Source of the DNA: CAIWAH01 sp964602595
Lineage (GTDB): Bacteria; Verrucomicrobiota; Verrucomicrobiia; Limisphaerales; UBA9464
Direction: 5' to 3'
Length of the DNA: 64,000 bases
Assembly (NCBI GenBank): GCA_964602595.1
Contig: CAZRRO010000020.1
Coordinates: 67,731 to 131,730 of the forward strand
Positions 60,672-64,000 of the stretch are shown one piece after another; the stretch's first letter is position 1; every line of letters starts with the position of its first letter. The notes below the pieces were generated by a model, which was given only the letters and a program-made list of their open reading frames with translations, searched no databases and was not told the origin of the DNA. The position numbers and the translations under genes are program-made.

Positions 60672-60950
60672 ATGCCGAAACGTGACTCCGTCCTCCCCGC
60701 CGGGAGCGCGGACCTCCCTGCCCGACCCCGCCGCCGCCCGGTCCTCGCCGCCCTCGGGCAAAGCGTCCGCCGCTGGCGCGAGGAACGCGCCCTGACCCAG
60801 GAAAAGCTCGCCGAGCAGGCCGGGCTCGATCCCACCTACATCTCCGGCATCGAACGCGGCCTGCGCAACCCCGGCATCCTGAATGTCGCCCGACTCGCCA
60901 AGGCCCTCCGCCTCACCACCGCCCAGCTCTGCGAAGGAGTCGACGCATGA
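60672..60950 (+). CDS. XRE-family HTH regulator, resembling R-M controller (C) proteins
   Basis: 92 residues. Cro/C1-type helix-turn-helix at about 33-85: LGQSVRRWREERALTQEKLA then GLDPTYISGIERGLRNPGIL. Size, position directly in front of a DNA methyltransferase (ATGA overlap) and the PTYISGIERG region resemble controller proteins of type II restriction-modification systems, which bind the operon promoter as dimers. The N-terminal 30 residues are proline/arginine-rich and may not be conserved. Confidence 0.8.
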   Translation: MPKRDSVLPAGSADLPARPRRRPVLAALGQSVRRWREERALTQEKLAEQAGLDPTYISGIERGLRNPGILNVARLAKALRLTTAQLCEGVDA

Positions 60951-60970
60951 GCGGCCGCGCGAAGACCAAG

Positions 60971-61134
60971 GTGGGGCGAGACTCCGTCGAGCCGACCCCC
61001 GAGCGAAGCGAGGCGAGCCCGGCGAGCATCTCCTTATCCGCCGGCCGACCGACAAAATCACGGCCGTCCCAAGAAGCTCGCCCCGCTCGCGCCGCCGCGG
61101 GCGGCAAACCGGGCTCGACGGAGACTCGCCCCAC
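60971..61134. repeat. 164-bp element with 23-bp terminal inverted repeats, inside the methyltransferase 5' end
   Basis: The left end GTGGGGCGAGACTCCGTCGA plus GCC (60971-60993) and the right end GGCTCGACGGAGACTCGCCC plus CAC (61112-61134) are inverted repeats with one mismatch. The size and termini resemble a MITE. The element is read through in frame near the methyltransferase N-terminus. Confidence 0.7.
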
Positions 61135-61180
61135 CTCGCGGGTGCAGGAACCCGCCCCGCCCTACCGCGCCGATTCTTCA

Positions 61181-61219
61181 CCCTCGCCCCTCGGAGAGGA
61201 GAGGGCCGGGGAGCGGGGT
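61181..61219. repeat. Partial copy 3 of the GAGAGGGCCGGGGAG repeat family
   Basis: It contains the family core at 61199-61213 and a flanking CCCTC/GAGGG stem, read in frame as SPLGEERAGERG immediately before the methyltransferase motif I. Confidence 0.6.
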
Positions 61220-61724
61220 GCGCCCCTGCGCTTCATCGACCTGTTCTGCGGCATCGGCGGGTTCCGGTTCGCCTTCGAACGGGCCGGCGCGCAGTGTGTG
61301 TTCTCCAGCGACTGGGACCGGTTCAGCCAGCAGACCTACGCGGCCAATTTCGGCGAGAAACCCCACGGCGACATCCACACCGTGGCCGTGGCCGACATTC
61401 CGAAGTTCGACATCCTCTGCGGCGGATTTCCCTGCCAGCCCTTCAGCCTCGCGGGTGTTTCGAAGAAGAACAGCCTCGGGCGCAAACACGGCTTTGAGGA
61501 CGAAAAGCAAGGCAACCTCTTTTTCTCCATCGCGGAGATCCTCAACTACCACAAACCCGCCGCGTTCGTGCTGGAGAACGTGAAGAACCTGAAGAGCCAC
61601 GACCAAGGCCGAACGTTCGCCATCATCATGGATACCTTGGAGAACCCTCTTGGCTACAACGTGGTGAGCCAGATCATCGACACCCCAAGGCGTCGTGCCC
61701 CAACACTGCGACATGAAGGACGGA

Positions 61725-62573
61725 CTACTTGGCGAGTGCCGAAAAGCTCACCGGCGCGAGCTCGCAGGTGTTGCGAAGCGAGCCAGCCAAAACGAACAAC
61801 TTGGGTTGCTCCCGAAAATTGAACAGTCGATAGAGCTGATATTCGCGTTCGCGTTCCTCGGAAACGCCGACCTCGTTTCGGGAGGCGAAAAATGGCGTCA
61901 TTGACCCAAAGCGGGTGGTCTTGACCTCAATCAATCTGTCCCGTCCATCGGTTTCGAATGAATGGATGTCGTAACCCAAATGGTCGCCCTTAGTCCGCGA
62001 CACATGTTCAAGCCGATCCGCCAACGTTCGTTGGCCAGCTTGCCAAAGGCGTTTGTGCTCAAATTGAATTACCATTTCCTCGCCGGCGAGCCCGAGGGAC
62101 TGGTTCCGTGCCTCCAGCTCAAGATAGTTCCGCCGAGTTGGTGCGATCGGAGTCGTCGCTCCTTCGTATAGTCGAGACTCCTTCTGCTCCCGCGTGGGGG
62201 GATCTACCTGAATCGAGAGAATGTCGCTGACCACAGGAATGCTATCCACATTGGCCGCTACAACCGTGGCGACTGTTTGATGTAGCGACGCAGCAGCGGA
62301 CAATCTGGATTCAACAACAGAACGAAGAAGCTGCTGATAATTTCCAAGCGGCTTGTAGCCGTCGATGTAGGGGTAGCCCAACTCAATCAGGATTGCGCTG
62401 ATGTTTTGGTGCTTTCTCTCGATGGAACCGCGAGGCCGATTTCGGAGAAGCTGCTGGAGCTGTCGGTTGTGCTCGGCCTTGTTGAAAGGCTCTCCCCGGA
62501 GCTCGCTGGTTAGCATGTCGAAGTAGTCCGCGACAGCGGCCTCCACTTCTTCATGTGACCAAGCTTCGGACAT
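61725..62573 (-). CDS. DUF3883 (NO VEIN-type) putative PD-(D/E)xK nuclease
   Basis: 282 residues (294 if the ATG at 62609 is used). The C-terminal part is DUF3883: SLGLAGEEMVIQFEHKRL near 159, GYDIHSFETDGRDRLIEVKT near 200 (D202, E216 and K218 form a PD-(D/E)xK-like site) and the YQLYRLFNF stretch after it. The N-terminal ~110 residues are helical and unassigned. DUF3883 proteins occur in restriction and defence loci. It faces the methyltransferase fragment tail-to-tail and overlaps it. Base composition is less GC-rich than its neighbours, suggesting recent acquisition. Confidence 0.8.
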   Translation of the reverse strand: MSEAWSHEEVEAAVADYFDMLTSELRGEPFNKAEHNRQLQQLLRNRPRGSIERKHQNISAILIELGYPYIDGYKPLGNYQQLLRSVVESRLSAAASLHQTVATVVAANVDSIPVVSDILSIQVDPPTREQKESRLYEGATTPIAPTRRNYLELEARNQSLGLAGEEMVIQFEHKRLWQAGQRTLADRLEHVSRTKGDHLGYDIHSFETDGRDRLIEVKTTRFGSMTPFFASRNEVGVSEEREREYQLYRLFNFREQPKLFVLAGSLRNTCELAPVSFSALAK

Positions 62574-62682
62574 CGTGCTAAGTGACGTGATTGGGCCTGA
62601 ATGCGCCATCCCACAGCAAGACAGACTTGCAACTTCGCACTTGCCGCTGGGGACAAACCTGGCCAGGTAGTTTCGCCGGAAT

Positions 62683-63351
62683 ATGACCAGCGAACCCCTG
62701 TCCGGCCCTTCCGAGGCCGATCCCGCCGCCGTCTTTGCCGCCGCCCTTTCATTGTGGGAAGCGGTTCACGAGCACAGGTCCCGCAATCCCGACTTCAACA
62801 TCAGCGAGGCCTACAACGGCGGGGACGAGTTCATGCGGGTCGTGATGCGCATCGGGCGCAAATTCGAGGAGTGGGCCTGCGTTCACGTCGTCTTTGAGGC
62901 AACCGAAGAAGTCTGGCCCTACGATCTGGAAGACCGCTTTGGCGCCGCGTGTCTCGCAACGATGGGAGCCGAGGCGCTGGCGAGTTTCGAAGACGCCGAT
63001 TGCCTGCGCGTGGCGTGGCGGCTTGGTCTCCCGCTGCGAGCGGACGGAAAGCTGCCGGTCCCGGTGTGCGTCAGCGCCCAGAACCCGGTGAGCGGGTCCG
63101 GATTTCGGGCATTTCGCATCCACACCTTCCGCCGTCCGATCGACGACGACAGCGTGGAAGCGTTCACCACGTCGGACGACGTCTGCGATGATGAGTTCGG
63201 GCCGCCGGGTTTTGGACTCTACGGCGTCGAAGCATCAGGCTTGCTGGAGCACATCGCGGATCGGGCGACTTATCTGGAAGCCGTCGCGTTGGCACGCAAG
63301 CTGGCACCCGGATTGGAACTGCCCGACTGCCCCATCGTTCGACGGAGTTAA
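62683..63351 (+). CDS. Hypothetical protein (222 aa)
   Basis: No family recognised. An acidic soluble protein with no signal peptide or membrane segment. The middle has a distinctive EEWACVHVVFEATEEVWPYDLEDRFG segment and a later FRIHTFRRPIDDDSVEAF. Codon use looks like the surrounding genome, unlike the DUF3883 gene. It starts 110 bases from the DUF3883 start and diverges from it. Confidence 0.7.
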   Translation: MTSEPLSGPSEADPAAVFAAALSLWEAVHEHRSRNPDFNISEAYNGGDEFMRVVMRIGRKFEEWACVHVVFEATEEVWPYDLEDRFGAACLATMGAEALASFEDADCLRVAWRLGLPLRADGKLPVPVCVSAQNPVSGSGFRAFRIHTFRRPIDDDSVEAFTTSDDVCDDEFGPPGFGLYGVEASGLLEHIADRATYLEAVALARKLAPGLELPDCPIVRRS

Positions 63352-63587
63352 CGGCCCGCTGCGGCCGCGAACCGGAGGAAGCAGGCCGTTTCGCGCCTTC
63401 CGGCGCAGCGGGCAGGCTGGCAGCCTGCCCTACGTTATTCCGGTTCGGCTCCTCACCCCAGCCCTCTGCTCGTTCGAGGCGGTGAGCGAGCAAGGCGCAA
63501 CTTCCGCCGATTTGGCGGAGGACGCCGATTCACGCTTCCAAGCGGCGGAATCGGCGCCCGCGGCGGATCACCGCTTCCCCGGCGGGG
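63352..63587. repeat. Palindrome-rich intergenic gap between convergent genes
   Basis: It holds a 21-bp palindrome GGGCAGGCTG-G-CAGCCTGCCC (63410-63430), a TCCGCC/GGCGGA hairpin (63503-63519) and a perfect 9-bp stem CGCCGATTC / GAATCGGCG (63523-63556). Likely REP-type elements that may also end both convergent transcripts. Confidence 0.65.
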
Positions 63588-64000
63588 CTACTTCTTCAGC
63601 CCGATGCTGCTGGCGCGCTTCGCCACCTTCCGGCTGGTGAGGACCTTCGAGACGGTGCCGGTCTTGAGATACTTGCTCCGGACGGTTTCGAGGATGGCGT
63701 CGCGGTGGTCGTAGAGGCGCTTGAGCTTGCGGGGCTTCACCCGGGCGGTGACGTAGGCGGTGAGCAGCGGCAGCGCGATGGTGCTGTCGGTGTAGCAGAC
63801 GACGCTGTCGGGCAGCTTGTCGGGATCGACCTTGCCCCAGCTCACGGCTTCGGCCGGCGTGGCGCCGCTCAGGCCGCCGGTGTCGGGGCGCGCGTCGGTG
63901 CATTGGAGGAAGTAGTCGTGGCCCTTCTCCTGGATGCCCATGACCTCCTGGATCTGCGGCTCGGTCTGGAGCATGAAGTTCTTCGGGCTGCCGCCGCCGA
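63588..64000 (-). CDS. Deoxyhypusine synthase family protein (3' part, continues beyond window)
   Basis: C-terminal 136 residues. Seen: GGSPKNFMLQTEPQIQEV, then KGHDYFLQCTDARPDTGGLS and ATPAEAVSWGK, SVVCYTDSTIALPLLTAYV, ending KRASSIGLKK. These match the C-terminal half of the deoxyhypusine synthase fold, including the NAD/spermidine pocket. The bacterial branch often makes homospermidine or other polyamines; the substrate is unknown since bacteria lack eIF5A. The N-terminal half is outside the window. Confidence 0.88.
   Translation of the reverse strand, partial: GGGSPKNFMLQTEPQIQEVMGIQEKGHDYFLQCTDARPDTGGLSGATPAEAVSWGKVDPDKLPDSVVCYTDSTIALPLLTAYVTARVKPRKLKRLYDHRDAILETVRSKYLKTGTVSKVLTSRKVAKRASSIGLKK

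Larger units (their letters stand above)
60947..61822 (+). pseudogene. C5-cytosine DNA methyltransferase fragment (Dcm-like), probably inactive
   Basis: 291 residues. Catalytic domain motifs are present: I (FIDLFCGIGGFRFAF, about 95), IV with the catalytic cysteine (GFPCQPFS, about 162), and VI (VLENVKNL, about 207). After ENPLGYNVVSQIID the frame becomes junk. Reading the next frame gives GVVPQHCDMKDG, which resembles motif VIII, so there is a +1 frameshift near 61685; the target-recognition domain and motifs IX-X are then absent. The first ~90 residues are built from two repeat elements (60971-61134 and 61181-61219). The start overlaps the HTH gene stop. Its 3' end overlaps the convergent DUF3883 gene by 98 bases. 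Confidence 0.85.

Noticed and set aside
59823..61134. CRISPR-like or transposon structure suggested by repeated palindromes
   Set aside because: The repeats are not regularly spaced direct repeats with unique spacers, and no transposase or cas gene is present. They fit short REP/MITE-type elements better.
61695..61904. A 69-codon plus-strand frame after the methyltransferase
   Set aside because: Its first residues (PQHCDMKDG) look like methyltransferase motif VIII in a shifted frame, but the remainder is antisense to the DUF3883 gene. Treated as a pseudogene remnant, not a gene.

Overview
This is high-GC DNA from a bacterium that looks like a member of the Verrucomicrobiota (or a close PVC relative), probably a free-living heterotroph. 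The reasons are: two pseudopilin-like proteins with the FTLIELLVVIAIIAIL leader; a PSD1-type cytochrome protein paired with a DUF1501 protein; large secreted Ig-like, LVIVD and lamin-tail proteins; and many short palindromic repeats, some read through in frame inside genes. Shine-Dalgarno signals are weak and GTG starts are frequent. The taxonomy is inferred from gene content only. No rRNA, tRNA, CRISPR array, transposase or prophage was seen.

Layout. 0-7 kb: the end of an RlmI-type methyltransferase, an ABC exporter pair, an AI-2E family transporter, proC, a YqjF-like protein and DAHP synthase (aroF) with a terminator-like hairpin in its leader. 7.3-11.5 kb: one large secreted LVIVD/Ig protein split by a frameshift at a run of eight G. 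11.7-15.5 kb: FAH-family enzyme, fused PxpB-PxpC, pgk. 15.6-18.5 kb: nucleotide-sugar dehydrogenase, NusG paralogue and fatty-acid desaturase, probably one operon. 18.8-24.2 kb: pseudopilin, then a cytochrome c maturation (System II) operon of CcsA, ResB and a lipoprotein with two homologous halves. 24.4-31.1 kb: PSD1/DUF1501 pair, TPR lipoprotein, ABM monooxygenase, iron-type alcohol dehydrogenase.

31.2-40 kb is a minus-strand signalling block: a hybrid kinase with receiver domains at both ends and five PAS domains, a single-domain response regulator, a second PAS kinase, an unusual HTH-receiver fusion, a LuxR-type regulator and a chemoreceptor with a CxxCH heme motif. 40.2-49 kb is mostly housekeeping: mfd (with a short palindromic element read through in frame), a PQQ-propeller protein, aroQ-accB-accC, rhodanese. 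49-53.9 kb: sugar epimerase, SGNH hydrolase, M28 peptidase, gatC, cdd. 54-58.7 kb: a 1238-residue secreted protein with a duplicated domain, and a second pseudopilin.

58.7-64 kb is the most disturbed part: a flavodoxin-like protein, tcdA with an in-frame palindrome insertion, a dense patch of repeats, and a decayed restriction-modification-like locus (controller-type HTH, a C5-cytosine methyltransferase with two repeats near its N-terminus and a frameshifted, truncated C-terminus, and a convergent DUF3883 nuclease-like gene), then a hypothetical gene, another palindrome-rich gap and the end of a deoxyhypusine-synthase-like gene. No complete new system could be demonstrated. The best leads are the HTH-receiver regulator within its sensory cluster, the invasion of coding sequences by palindromic elements, and the DUF3883/methyltransferase remnant.
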